Source: Acidobacteriota bacterium
GTDB taxonomy: Bacteria > Acidobacteriota > Blastocatellia > Pyrinomonadales > Pyrinomonadaceae
Assembly: GCA_018269075.1 (NCBI GenBank)
Contig: JAFDVJ010000011.1
Location: 110,584-174,583, forward strand
Reading direction: 5' to 3'
DNA length: 64,000 bases
Part shown: positions 1-11,400 of the stretch, piece by piece
How the letters are laid out: each line of letters opens with the position of its first letter
Numbering within the stretch: position 1 is the stretch's first letter
The notes under the pieces: model-generated
Databases searched by the model: none
What the model was told of the DNA's origin: nothing
What the model saw: the letters and a program-made list of their open reading frames with translations, nothing else
Position numbers and translations under genes: made by a program

Positions 1-126
1 TGTTGTACGTTTTCTTCCCAAACTGATCTTGAATCCGAAATAACCGGCCGTGCGAATTGATCAATGACGGTGTTACAAACTTTTATTTTGTGTTACCGTA
101 TTAGATTAGTCGGTCGGATTATTTTT
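1..126. other. Upstream region of the TonB receptor gene
   Basis: This leader precedes the first gene. No coding signal is visible. The reading frame of the receptor is open from position 64, but the added residues do not resemble a signal peptide, so the segment is treated as non-coding leader. No convincing promoter was recognised. Confidence 0.4.
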
Positions 127-2499
127 ATGCAGAGCAGGTTCGCGTTTTACAATCTCGTTTTTTTCACGGTGCTTTTCGCTTTTTCGCTGGCTTCCGGCGC
201 TTTCGCGCAGGGCGGGCGGACGTTTTCGGGAACGGTGACGACGGCCCGGTTCGAGCTCGTGCCGGGCGCGACGCTCGAAATCCGCACCGGAAAAACCAAA
301 ATCAGCGTCCAGACCGACGCCGAGGGCCGGTTTTCCGTGACGCTGCCCGACGAATCGTTTTCGGTCGCCGTGTCGGGCAAAAACATCGAGCCGCAGACGC
401 GCGTTTTCGGCGCGGCGGACGTCTGGGAAAACGTCCGGATCAGAATCAATTTTCTCGTCCCGCCGGTCAGCGAAAGCGTCACGATCCAGGGCGAAACGCT
501 CTCGCCCGAGATCGAGCGGCGCGACGACGCGGTTTACAAAAACAATCTCTTCGGGCGCGACGATCAATTGATCTTCACGCTCAACGCGGGCATCAACGCC
601 GGCCAGCACGAGGGCGGCGGCAAATCGCTCGAAATCCGGCGCTTCGGTTTTAATCTCGATCACGGCGGCGTCAACGGCGGCCTCAAGATCCTCGTCGACG
701 ACGTCCAGCAGAACCAATCGACGCAGGGACACGGCCAGGGCTATCTGGGCGCGCTGAAATCGCTCTCGCCCGAGCTGGTCGCGGACGTCTCGATCATCAA
801 CGGCCCGTTCTCGGCGGCCTACGGCGATTTTTCCGGCCTCGGCGTCGTCCAGATCAGACAGAAGGAATCGCTCCCGCAGCAGCTGACGGCGCGCTTTCAG
901 GGCGGCAGCTTCGGCACTTTCCGCTCGTTTCTCGCCTACAGCCCGAAAATCAGGAATGTCGATTCGTTCGTCGCCTACGAGTTCTCGCGCACCGACGGGC
1001 CGTTCAAAAACCCTTTGAAATACCGGCGCGACAACGTGACCGGCAATTTCACGCGGAAAATTGACGAGAAGCAGGCCGTCGGCTTCAAATTCAACTTCGG
1101 GCGCAGCGATTTCTTTTCCTCGGGCCAGATTCCGCTCGATCTCGTCGCCGCCGGCGCGCTCGACCGGTTCGACGCGCTCGACCCGGAAAACGGCGGCCGC
1201 GTCCGGCTCGGCACGGCGAGCGTCTATTATCGCCGCGATTTCAAATCGGGCGCGCTTTTCAAGGCCGACGCTTTTCTCGGCCGCTCGCTTTTCGATCTCT
1301 TTTCGAACTTCACTTTCTTCCTCAACGATCCGGTTTACGGCGACGAGATCGACCAGCACGATTCGCGGCTTCAGCAGGGCGGCAACGTCCAGTATTTGCA
1401 GCCGTACAAATTTTTCGGCAATGCCGCGCTCCTGACGACGGGCGGCAATCTGCATCTCAACCGGATCAATGTCGGCCTCGCGCCGTCGGTCGCGCGCAAC
1501 CCGGCGCGCAAGTTTCTCGCGGGAAACCCCGACAATCCGGCCGTGCTTTACACGAAGGCCGCCGCGAAGGTCGATAACTACGCGTTTTACGTCCAGAACG
1601 GCGTCGATTTCTTCAACGGCCACCTGCGGCTCGAAACCGGCCTCCGCTATGATTATTTCTCGTTCGACGTCGACGGCTTCGAGCTTTCCGACGGCCGCGT
1701 CGATCTGCGCGGGCGGGAGAGCGCCGGCCGCTGGCAGCCGAAGCTCGCGGTCGCGTGGTCGCCGCTCGAACGAACGCCGGTCTCGTTTTATTTCAATTAC
1801 GGGCGCGGCATCGCCTCGCAGGACGCGCGCGGCGTCGTTCGCCGCCCCGAAGCGCCGCGCGTCGCGACGACCGATTTCTATCAGGCCGGCGCGAGCTGGA
1901 ACGGCCGCCGCGTCGCGTTCGTCGCGAGCGCGTTTCTGATCGACACCTCGAACCAGCAGGTTTACATTCCCGACGACGGCTCGCTCGAATTCGCGGGCCG
2001 CGCGCGCTCGTTCGGTTTCGAGCTCCGGAATTCCGTGAAGATCACGAAAAAACTGAGTTTTAACGGCGGGCTGACGCAGGTCGTGCGCGCTTTTTATCCG
2101 GGGCAGTTCACCGAAACGCTTCCGCGCCGCCGCGTGATCGTCGACAGCGCGCCGCACACGGTCGCCAACGGCGCGCTCGCGCTCGACGATTTTTACGGCT
2201 TCAATTCGTCGCTCGCGTGGCGGCATATCTCGAATTACCGGCTCGACGGCGAGGACGAGACGATCCGCGCGGCCGGCAGCGACGTCGTCGATCTGTCGCT
2301 CACGAAACGGCTCAAAAAATGGGTCGATCTCAATTTTTCGATCGACAATCTGCTCGACAAACGCTATTACGAAACGCAGAATTATTTCGAATCGCGGACC
2401 TGCCCGACCTGCGATTCCCTTTCGCGAATTCACGCGACGCCCGGCTATTCGCGCGCGTTCAGCGTCGGCCTGACGTTTCGCTTCGGGAAAAAAGACTGA
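127..2499 (+). CDS. TonB-dependent receptor with carboxypeptidase-regulatory-like N-terminal domain
   Basis: This is an outer-membrane beta-barrel that imports a ligand using TonB energy. The ATG at 127 was chosen because it opens a clear signal peptide of about 28 residues ending SGAFAQ. The frame is open from 64, but that extension is not signal-like. Residues about 30-105 form a carboxypeptidase-regulatory-like beta domain. A plug region follows (about 110-260, with LKILVDD and NGPFSAAYGDF motifs), then a barrel to the C-terminus, which ends LTFRFGKKD with the aromatic-rich last strand usual for barrels. About 790 residues is normal for the family. No siderophore, vitamin or sugar operon is adjacent, so the ligand is unknown. 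The downstream sigma/kinase pair is convergent and need not be related. Confidence 0.88.
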   Translation: MQSRFAFYNLVFFTVLFAFSLASGAFAQGGRTFSGTVTTARFELVPGATLEIRTGKTKISVQTDAEGRFSVTLPDESFSVAVSGKNIEPQTRVFGAADVWENVRIRINFLVPPVSESVTIQGETLSPEIERRDDAVYKNNLFGRDDQLIFTLNAGINAGQHEGGGKSLEIRRFGFNLDHGGVNGGLKILVDDVQQNQSTQGHGQGYLGALKSLSPELVADVSIINGPFSAAYGDFSGLGVVQIRQKESLPQQLTARFQGGSFGTFRSFLAYSPKIRNVDSFVAYEFSRTDGPFKNPLKYRRDNVTGNFTRKIDEKQAVGFKFNFGRSDFFSSGQIPLDLVAAGALDRFDALDPENGGRVRLGTASVYYRRDFKSGALFKADAFLGRSLFDLFSNFTFFLNDPVYGDEIDQHDSRLQQGGNVQYLQPYKFFGNAALLTTGGNLHLNRINVGLAPSVARNPARKFLAGNPDNPAVLYTKAAAKVDNYAFYVQNGVDFFNGHLRLETGLRYDYFSFDVDGFELSDGRVDLRGRESAGRWQPKLAVAWSPLERTPVSFYFNYGRGIASQDARGVVRRPEAPRVATTDFYQAGASWNGRRVAFVASAFLIDTSNQQVYIPDDGSLEFAGRARSFGFELRNSVKITKKLSFNGGLTQVVRAFYPGQFTETLPRRRVIVDSAPHTVANGALALDDFYGFNSSLAWRHISNYRLDGEDETIRAAGSDVVDLSLTKRLKKWVDLNFSIDNLLDKRYYETQNYFESRTCPTCDSLSRIHATPGYSRAFSVGLTFRFGKKD

Positions 2500-2522
2500 T
2501 CCCGCGGGCTCCGTGAAATCGC

Positions 2523-4664
2523 TTATTTGTCCGCCGCCGCTTTCCCCTTTGAAGCGACGGCCTTTTCTACCAATTCCACGTAAGACGGCACATATTTGAT
2601 CTCATTCGGATTGTTCGATTTTAACTTGTAGTCTTTGCAGATAGAGAAATGTTCATCGAAATCCGTCCATTTTTCCTGCATCGCCAAAGCGTAGGAAAGC
2701 TTGCATTCCGCGGAGTAGATCGCGAGATTGTCTTCTTTATAATGCAGCCGAAAAACCGGAAGCGATTCGCGAAGCATTTTTTCGGCGATCTGAAAACGAT
2801 CTTCGTCGGTCGCCGGCTGAACGGCCCGGCGATACGATTCGTAATTTTCCGAATTTTCCGGCGAAAGCAAACAGGCGGTGTAAGCTTCGAGCATATAGGG
2901 AAAATTAAGATTTCGGGGATTGGTATCGCGCATCATCAGGATCCCGCGCATCAATAACGCGGCTCTTTCGCCGGGATCTTTGGTCATCATCTGGTACGAG
3001 TAAAATATGTCCTTGGCGACCAGCTCGTGCCATTCCCCGTAAAACTGCCGCCGCAATTCGAGCGCGCGGAAAAAATGAGAGACCGCTTTTTTCCGGAGAT
3101 TTTCGTGCGTGACGCTGTTGTCATATTTCGCCGCCAACGAAAGAGCCTCGCCGAATTTATGATGCAGCTCGGCGGCGACGGCCGGCTCGGCGGCAAATTC
3201 CGCGTCGATTTCTTCGCCCAGATCTTCAAGCGCGTCCAAAACCCGCGCCTGTCCTTTCGATTTCGCCCCTTCGGCATACCACGACGGATTCGCATAGCCG
3301 ATGATCTTCGACATAAAACGCGTGATCTTTTCGGATTTCGCCTGTTCCGCCTGCGCTTTTTCGGTCTCGATCTGCGCCGATCGCTGCGCCTCGATTGCGA
3401 TGTTCGCCTTGGCGTTGGCCTCCCGCGCCTGCCACAGAGCGACGGCGATTCCGCCCAAAAGACTCAAAAAAACCACCAGGGCCGCTCCGACCGCGATCTT
3501 GTTTCGGCGAAAAAATTTATTTGCCCGGTAGGTAAAAGTGGCCGGCCGCGCGGCGACCGGCAAACCGTCGATAAAACGCCAGATGTCGAATGCGAGCTGT
3601 TCGACCGTCGGATAGCGCCGCGCCGGTTCTTTGCTCAGCGCTTTCAAAACGATGTTGTCGATGTCGCCTTTAAGCTGCGAACTGCGGATTGCCGATTGAG
3701 ATTTTATTTGTCTTTTACCGAAAACCGCCGAAGGTTTTGTCGGTTCGGTTTCGATGATGGTTTCGGCGAGCGCCGATTTCTTCCGGCCGCCGAGCTCAAA
3801 CGGATGGCGACCGGTCAGAATTTTGTATAAGACGACGCCCAGACTGTAAACGTCGGTCGCCGTCGTCACCGGTTCGCCCTTGATCTGCTCGGGCGAAGCG
3901 TATTCGGGCGTCATCGCCGCGAACGCGGTTGCGGCGGTATTTTCGTTTCCGTTTTCCGTGTCGAGAAGTTTCGAGATTCCGAAATCGAGCAGCTTCGGCT
4001 CGCCTTTTTCGGTCACGAGAATGTTTGAAGGCTTCAAATCGCGGTGGATTATCAGATTTCGATGGGCGTGCGCGACCGCTTCGCAGACTTTGTTGAAAAG
4101 CTTCAAACGCTCGTTCAGCGACGGCTGTTTTTCTTCGCAGTATCTCGCGATCGTCGAACCTTCGACATATTCCATCACGAGAAACGGAATGCCCTCGTCG
4201 GTCGTTCCGGCATCGAGCAGACGGGCGATGTTCGGATGTTCGAGCGTCGCGAGGATTTCGCGCTCCTGCCGGAACCTCCGGCGCAGCGCGGTCGTGTTCA
4301 ACTCGCGTTTGAGGAGCTTCAGAGCGACTCTTTGTTCGAATTTCCCGTCGGCCCGCATCGCCAGATAAACCGCGCCCATTCCGCCCTGTCCGAGTTCGCG
4401 GATAATCCGGTAGTTTCCGAACAATTGTCCGATCAACGGATTTGCCTCGCTTTCGCTTTCGTCGAAAAAATCCCTTGAAAAATCCACCGCCGCCAGATTC
4501 ATCAATTCCGCCGAGGCTTTTTCAAACTCGAGCAGCGATTCGACTTCGGCGATCACTTCCGGATCTTGTTGCGAGTCACGTAGAAAGCCGCGCCGCTTCC
4601 CGGCGTCGAGTTCCAAAACATCGCCAAGCAGGGCTTTGACCTTTTTCCATTTTTCCGATTGCAT
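2523..4664 (-). CDS. Membrane-anchored Ser/Thr protein kinase (PknB type)
   Basis: This is a eukaryotic-like kinase that phosphorylates Ser/Thr residues of unknown targets. With the ATG at 4664 it has 713 residues; a TTG three codons upstream is also possible. The kinase domain spans about residues 84-365. It has a Gly-rich loop (LGQGGMGAVY, 91-100), the VALKLL lysine, the catalytic loop HRDLKPSN (207-214), DFG (227-229) and a TPEYASPEQ activation segment. One transmembrane helix lies near 390-412, followed by a coiled-coil-like stretch rich in Ala/Gln/Glu and a C-terminal helical region that may hold degenerate TPRs. It sits about 86 bp downstream of the ECF sigma gene on the same strand, so the two are probably cotranscribed. 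The C-terminal sensor specificity is unknown. Confidence 0.93.
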   Translation of the reverse strand: MQSEKWKKVKALLGDVLELDAGKRRGFLRDSQQDPEVIAEVESLLEFEKASAELMNLAAVDFSRDFFDESESEANPLIGQLFGNYRIIRELGQGGMGAVYLAMRADGKFEQRVALKLLKRELNTTALRRRFRQEREILATLEHPNIARLLDAGTTDEGIPFLVMEYVEGSTIARYCEEKQPSLNERLKLFNKVCEAVAHAHRNLIIHRDLKPSNILVTEKGEPKLLDFGISKLLDTENGNENTAATAFAAMTPEYASPEQIKGEPVTTATDVYSLGVVLYKILTGRHPFELGGRKKSALAETIIETEPTKPSAVFGKRQIKSQSAIRSSQLKGDIDNIVLKALSKEPARRYPTVEQLAFDIWRFIDGLPVAARPATFTYRANKFFRRNKIAVGAALVVFLSLLGGIAVALWQAREANAKANIAIEAQRSAQIETEKAQAEQAKSEKITRFMSKIIGYANPSWYAEGAKSKGQARVLDALEDLGEEIDAEFAAEPAVAAELHHKFGEALSLAAKYDNSVTHENLRKKAVSHFFRALELRRQFYGEWHELVAKDIFYSYQMMTKDPGERAALLMRGILMMRDTNPRNLNFPYMLEAYTACLLSPENSENYESYRRAVQPATDEDRFQIAEKMLRESLPVFRLHYKEDNLAIYSAECKLSYALAMQEKWTDFDEHFSICKDYKLKSNNPNEIKYVPSYVELVEKAVASKGKAAADK

Positions 4665-4750
4665 AAAAATCAAAAAAAGCTTTTCATTTCAGAATGCGGA
4701 ATTTTTGAATCGAGTGAGTCATTTCTGCGCGAAAAATCCGTTAATTTTTT

Positions 4751-5323
4751 TCACCCGCGATTTAATTCCCGGTAGAGCCAGAGTTTGGCCGCCTGCCATT
4801 CGCGGCCGACGGTGCGTTCGGAAATGTTCAGCGATTCGGCGATTTCGCCGTTGTTCATCCCGCCGAAAAACCGCATTTCGACGATCCGGGCCTGCTGTTC
4901 GTCGAATTCCGCGAGGCGTTCCAGCACTTCGTTCAGAATCAGGATCGATTCGGCCCGCTGTTCGACCGGAATCTGCAGGTCGTCGACCGAAAAATGGATC
5001 GGGTTCGCGCCGCGTTTTTCGGCCGCGTGAAGCCGGGCGTGATCGACCAGAATCTGGCGCATCAAACGCGCCGCGATGCCGTAAAAATGCCGGCGGTTTT
5101 TCCAGTCGAGCCCCGATTTTTCGGCGAGCCGCAGAAAGGCTTCGTGAACGAGCGCCGTCGGCTGCAATGTATGATTCGACCGCTCGCGGAGCATCAAAAT
5201 CCGCGCCTGCCGCTTCAGCTCGTCGTAGACGAACGGCAGAAGACGCTCTTTCGCGTCCTCGTTTCCGTCATTCCAGTCCTGCAGAATTTGTGTGATTTCA
5301 GACGATGCCTGCTCTTCAAACAT
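4751..5323 (-). CDS. ECF-type RNA polymerase sigma factor (acidobacterial/planctomycete family)
   Basis: This 190-residue sigma factor has region 2 at about residues 15-90 (FVYDELKRQARILM, TALVHEAFLRL) and region 4 at about 125-185, where GGMNNGEIAESLNISERTV is the helix-turn-helix. The pattern with the LQPTALVHEAF motif matches the sigma family that is abundant in Acidobacteria and Planctomycetes and often sits next to Ser/Thr kinases. No anti-sigma factor gene is adjacent. The kinase immediately downstream on the same strand is the natural candidate regulator, by analogy with kinase-controlled ECF groups; this is inference. The target promoters are unknown. Confidence 0.92.
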   Translation of the reverse strand: MFEEQASSEITQILQDWNDGNEDAKERLLPFVYDELKRQARILMLRERSNHTLQPTALVHEAFLRLAEKSGLDWKNRRHFYGIAARLMRQILVDHARLHAAEKRGANPIHFSVDDLQIPVEQRAESILILNEVLERLAEFDEQQARIVEMRFFGGMNNGEIAESLNISERTVGREWQAAKLWLYRELNRG

Positions 5324-5472
5324 AATTGTTCGGGAGGCTCTGCTTGATTTGTTGGGATTTTACATCATTTTCCCCGAAAACCAAATATTTTTTCTTCTAA
5401 TTTGGCAGACTTTTCGGTTTCTTCACGCATATGGAAACAACTGAGACTTTTTAAGGAATTCGGAGAATCTGT
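5324..5472. other. Divergent intergenic region between the sigma factor and the giant CARDB gene
   Basis: This AT-richer gap of about 150 bp must carry promoters in both directions. On the plus strand a purine-rich AAGGAATTCGGAG stretch ends about 7 bp before the ATG at 5473 and could serve as ribosome binding site. I saw no clear -35/-10 pair. Confidence 0.4.
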
Positions 5473-8400
5473 ATGTCGTTGAATAAATCGCGTTTGACGG
5501 TTCGCCTCGTGCTCGCGGCGGTCGTTTTGGGAACTTTCGCCGTTTTCGGTCTGGCTCTTTCCGGAAACATCGCTTCATTCGAAAGCCTGTTCGCCGCCGC
5601 CGCGCGGGCGCAAGGCTCAAGCCCGGCCGCCCGGCCCGCGCCGCCAAAGAGCGATCCCGAAACCGATAAACCGGCGCCGGACAGGCCTCAAAACCTCGGC
5701 GGAACGGACGGGAAGATAATTTTCGGCACCGGCGCGCCGACCAACGCTTTGGAATACGGAAACGGCCGGATCAGCGCGATCGATCCGGTTCCCGGCTCGA
5801 CGGCCGAAGTGCTCTCCGCGACCAAAGACCTCGAGCCGCAGTGGTCGCCGGACGGTAAGAAAATCGTTTTTATCAGCACTCGCGACGGCAGCGATCCCGA
5901 TTGGGAGCCCGAAGAGCTGACCAACCGCGAAATTTACATTATGAACGCCGACGGCACCGATCAGCGGCGGCTGACCTACAACGCCGTTCCCGAAGCCCAG
6001 CCGATTTTTTCGCCGGACGGCACGAAAATTCTTTACGTTCGCGGAATCGACATCAACAATCCGACCAATTCGGCGGTTTATTCGATGAATCTCGACGGCT
6101 CCGGCGAAACGCTTTTGTTCGACGAAGGATGTCTTCCGATCATTTTCAACGGCGATCAAAAGAAAAACCCGAAAAGCGGCGGCGCCCAAAACTACTATCC
6201 CGGAATAATCGGCATCGACACGCCGAATTATTCGCCGGATCAATCGAACATCATTTTCGGCTACTTCAACGAAGCCTACAGGTTCGACGCGCAAACGGGA
6301 ACCTGCTCGCTGCTCGCCTACGGAGACGCGCCGACCGAGCCGCGCTACTCGCCGGACGGCACGAAGATTCTGATCAATTCCGCCGGCTTTCGCGTTTTGA
6401 ACGCGAGCGGAGCGACCATCGAAACCTACAATCCGCCGAATTACGTCTCGGGCGCCAGCTGGTCGCCCGACGGAAACCGGGTCGCCTATTTCGGCAGCGA
6501 TCCGGGCTCCGGAATCTGGACGATGGATCTGAACACGCAAACGGTCGAGCAGGTTTATGCGACGACGAGCGACGTGCTGTTCGCCGGGATGGCGTGGAAA
6601 ATTCCGGCGACGGCCGTCCCCGACGTCTCGCTGTCGCTGTCGCCGCGTTATTCGGTCGCCGGCGGAGAAACCGTGCAGGGCGTCGTCCACGTCAATCCGG
6701 CGGCCTATCCGGCGGGCGGGACGTTCGCGCTCGGGCAGGCCGGGCTGGTCGGCGTCATTTCGCTGCCGCAGACGAGCGTGACGGTGCCGGCCGGCGGGAC
6801 TTCGGCGGTCTTCGACATCGAGACGATCCCGTATCCGGCGACCTCGAACATTTATCGAAGCGCCGACGTCGTGATCACCAATCAGCCGACGCCGGCCCGG
6901 ACGACCGTTTCCGTCAGGCCGCAGAGGCCCGATTTGCGCGTGACCAATATCACGACGCCCGCGACGATCAATCTCGGCGCGGCTTTCAACGCTTCGTGGA
7001 CGGTGGAAAACATCGGCCCGGCCGGCACGATCAACGGTTTCACCGACCGCGTTTATTTTTCGACCGACAACCAGCTCGACGCCGGCGACACGCTGCTTTC
7101 GACGCTCAGCAACGCCGCGCTCGGCGCCGGGCAGCAGCGGGTCAATACGCGCTCGATCACGCTCGACCATAATCTCCGGCCGGCGAACCAGCAGAATTAT
7201 CTGATCGTCTACACCAACTCGTCCTCGGCGGTCGACGAAGACGGGCGTTATGAAAACAATCTCTCGGTTCAGCCGATTCAGATCGTGACGCCCGACCTGA
7301 CAATCGAAAATCTGACCGCGCCGGCGCAGATCGAAGCGGGCGTCAATTTCAACGTCTCGTTCACGATCCGCAGCGCCGGCGCGCCGACCGGAACGTCCTT
7401 CACGACCCGTTTGTATATGTCGTTCGACGAAACGCTCGAAAACGCCGACGACGTGCTGCTTTCGACCTTTACCGATACGGCCGCGACCGCCGGACAGACC
7501 ATTTCGAAAACGGCGACCAACCGGGTTATCCCGACGACTCCCGTCCGGCCCGACAGCCAGGGGAAAATTTACGTCAAAGTCGACGCGAACGACGTGATCC
7601 ACGAAGGCCCGGCGGGCGAAACCAACAATATCACGTCGCAGAACGTGCCGTTTTTCTACCACGTGCCCGATCTGCAGGTTTCGTCGGTGACGGCGCCGGC
7701 CGAGGTCGACAGTCAAACGGCCTTCTCGCTCCAGTGGACGGATCTCAACGCCGGCACGCGCAATGCCGGAACGTTTTCGGACCGCGTCTATTTCTCGACC
7801 GACGATCAGGTCGGCGGCGACACGCTGCTCGGCACGTTTTCGCTGACCGGCGGAATCGCCGCCAGCGTCTCGGCGAACCGGACGCAGAACATCACGATCC
7901 CGACCACCGCCGTTTCGCAAACCGGCGATTACTACGTTTACGTCCAGACCGACGCGACTTCGGTCATCGACGAAGGGGCCAACGAAACCAACAACATCCG
8001 TTTTCAGCCGCTCCGCGTGCGCCGGCTCGCGCCCGACGCGGTCATCGAAAATCTGACCGTCCCGGCCGAGATCGAAGCCGGCGTCAACTACACTTTTTCC
8101 TACAACGTCCGCAACGCGGGCGCGGCGACGACCGCCGTTGCGTTCGAAAACCGGCTTTATTTTTCGCCCGATCAGACCATCGGAAACGCCGACGACATCC
8201 TGCTGAACTCGTACACGCAAACGGCGATGGCCGCCGGACAGACCGTCACGAAGACGTTCTCCAACGTCAAAATTCCGACCGTGCCGGTGCTGCCCGACAG
8301 TCAGGCGATCGTTTACGTCAAAGCGGATTTCAACAACGCGATCAACGAAGGGACGGTCGGCGAGGCCAATAACACGGCTTCCGCCGGCGTGCCGTTTTTC

Positions 8401-11400
8401 TACCGCGTGCCCGATCTGCAGGTCGCTTCGACCGGCGCGCCGGCGGAAGTCGACAGCGACACGGCATTCGCGATGCAGTGGACGACCGTCAACGCCGGAA
8501 ACCGCGGCGCGGCCGTTTTCGCCGACAAGGTGTATTTCTCGCTCGACAATCAGGTCGGCTCCGACGTCGAGATCGGCTCGTTCAATCTGACCGGCGGACT
8601 AAGCGCCGGCGAATCCGCGAATCGCATTCAAAACGTCACGATTCCGACGAACGTCCTTTCGCAGACCGGAAATTATTATGTTTACGTGAAAGCCGACGGC
8701 GGCGACGGGATCGACGAAGGCGTCAATGAAAACAACAACATCCGTTTCCAGCCCGTCCGCGTCAGACGCCTGCTGCGGCCGGATCTGACGATCACGAACA
8801 TCACCGCGCCGGCGGCGGCGTTTTTCGATCAGACGATCCAGGTGCAGTGGACCGTGACCAACAGCGGTCAGGGCCCGACGAACGCGGCGCAGTGGAGCGA
8901 CAAGGTCTTTTTGAGCACCGGCCAGTCAACCAGCTCGACCGCCCACGTGGCGACCGCCAACAGCATCAGCGCGCTCAATCCGGGCGAAAGCTACACGACG
9001 TCCGCGACTTTCAAAGTTCCGCGCGGCTATAACGGCACTTATCTTTTCACGATCAAGACCGACGTCAGCGGCGCGCTGAACGAAGAAAACGCGGCGAACA
9101 ACATTCTGACGCGGCCGATCCAGATCAACGTTCCGCCGCTTCCCGACCTGATCGTCGAATCGGTTCAGGTTCCGGTCGCCGAGGCCTTCGCGGGCCAGGA
9201 GCTGGCGGTCGGCTACACGATCAGGAATCAGGGCACGGATTCGGCCTACAGCTGGCGCGACCGCGTCTATCTTTCGCGCGACACGACGCTCAACACCGGT
9301 CAGGACAAACTGATCTTCACGACCGACGGCTACGACAGCGGCACGCTCGACGCCAATCAATCGAGAACGATGCTGACCCGGAACCATATCGCGGGAACCG
9401 CCAACCCGGTTCAATACACGACGATGCGCCTGCCGGCCGACGTTTCGGGATTGTGGTACGTCTTCATCGTCACCGATTACGCCGACGACGTTTACGAGTT
9501 TACGAACGAAAACAACAACACCAACTACGACAGCGTGCAGCCCGGCGCGCCTTTGAACATCCTGATCACGCCGCCCGATCTCGTCGTTCCGAATCAGATC
9601 GCCGCGCCGGCCGCCGGCAGCGGCGGGCAGAATATTCCGGTCGATTTCACGGTGAAAAATCAGGGCGCGTTCAACGCCTCCGCCAATCTGTTTCACGCCG
9701 TCTATCTTTCGACCGATCAGACCTTCGATGCGGAAGACGACACGCTGCTCGGCTCGATCAGGGACGAAGATTTCTTCGCGCCGGCGGCCGAGCATCCGCT
9801 GACGATGAACGTGCGCCTGCCGGACTGTCTGGCGGACGGAACCTATTACCTGTTCGCGGTCGCCGACTACAACAACCGGCAAAACGAATTCGATCCGAAT
9901 TACGACGCCGAGGCCAACAACGCCGGCCCGCCGAAGCCGATTCAGCTGACGACGCCGCCGGTCGATCTCCAGATCTCGAACGTCCAGATCAGCCCGCCGA
10001 TCACGACGGCCGGACAGCCCGCGAATCTGACGTGGACGGTCACCAACGCCGGAACCGCCGCCACCCGGACGAATTGGACCGACAAGATAATTCTCAATTC
10101 GGTCGCCGGATTCGCGCCCGTCACCCTCAACGTCTACCAGCGAATCGGGAGTCTCGCGCCGGGCGCGAGCTATACCAACACGGCGACGATCAATCTGCCT
10201 TCGTATCTGCAGGGCGATTATTTCATCGCTTTCACGACCGATTCCGAAAACACGGTCGCCGAATGCGGCGCTTCGGAAAACAACAATTCCTTCCGCACTC
10301 CCGATTTCGCCGTCACGGGCGTCCTGCCCGATCTGGTCGTCGATTCGGTCACGGTTCCGACCGCGGCGGTGGTCGGCGCGAGCTTCGACGTTCAATACGT
10401 CGTCCGAAACAACGCGCAGGCGATGAGCGCGCCGCCCGGCGGCTGGCGCGACGCGATCTATCTTTCGACCAACGCGACGCTCAACAACACCGACCGGCGG
10501 ATCGGCGAAACGATCAACGCCTTCCCGCTCGGCGCGGGCCAGACCTATCAAAAACAGGTCAGCGTCACGCCGCAGAATGTCGCCGCCGGAAATTACTACA
10601 TCCTCGTCGTCGCCGACGACGACCGCGACGTTTACGAGGGTTATTCCGGAACCGCCCCGGAAGAGAACAACCTGCGGGCGTCGATTCCGATTTCGCTGAC
10701 CTCGCCCGACGTCGATCTGACCGCCGCCGTCAACTCCGTCTCGACGCCGACCTATGCGGGAAGCTACGTGAACGTCAGTTGGACGGTCGCGAACAACGGC
10801 TCGACGCCGACGCAGGGCGACGTCTGGTACGATCACGCGATCCTTTCCCGCGACGCGATTTACGATTCATCCGACGTCAACCTCGGTGGCCGCCGGCATT
10901 CGGGCGCGCTCGGCGCGGGGCAGAATTATCAGTCGACTTCGAGCTTTCTCCTGCCGAACGGCCTGACCGGCGATTACAACATATTCATCGTCACCGACCG
11001 CAGCGGCTATATCGTCGAAAATCTCGAAAACAACAACATCAGCCCGCCATACGCGGTGAATCTCGAACTCCCGCCGCCGGCCGATCTGAACATCACGAAC
11101 GTTTCGCCGCCGCCGGCCGTCAATCTCGGCGAAACCGCGTCTTTTTCGTGGACGGTTCAAAACACCGGCGCGAACGCCGTCAGCGGCCGGTGGCGCGACA
11201 CGGTCTATCTTTCGCGCGACGTTTTCTGGGATTCGGGCGACGTCCTGATCGGCCAGCGCGATTTCGACAGCGGCACGACCGCCGTTCCGCCGAACGGAAC
11301 CTATACGGCGACGGCGAGCTTTAAAATCTCGACGGTCGAGGAAGGAACGTATTACGTCATCGTCCGGACCGACGCGCAGAACCGCATCCGCGAAACCAAC

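Noticed and set aside
106-2433. 775-codon open frame on the minus strand opposite the TonB receptor
   Set aside because: It is Arg/Glu-rich and low complexity, has no motif, and mirrors a strongly biased GC-rich gene. It is an antisense shadow.
5617-10836. Long minus-strand frames opposite the CARDB gene
   Set aside because: Arg/Asp/Val-rich translations with no domain; produced by codon bias of the repeats.
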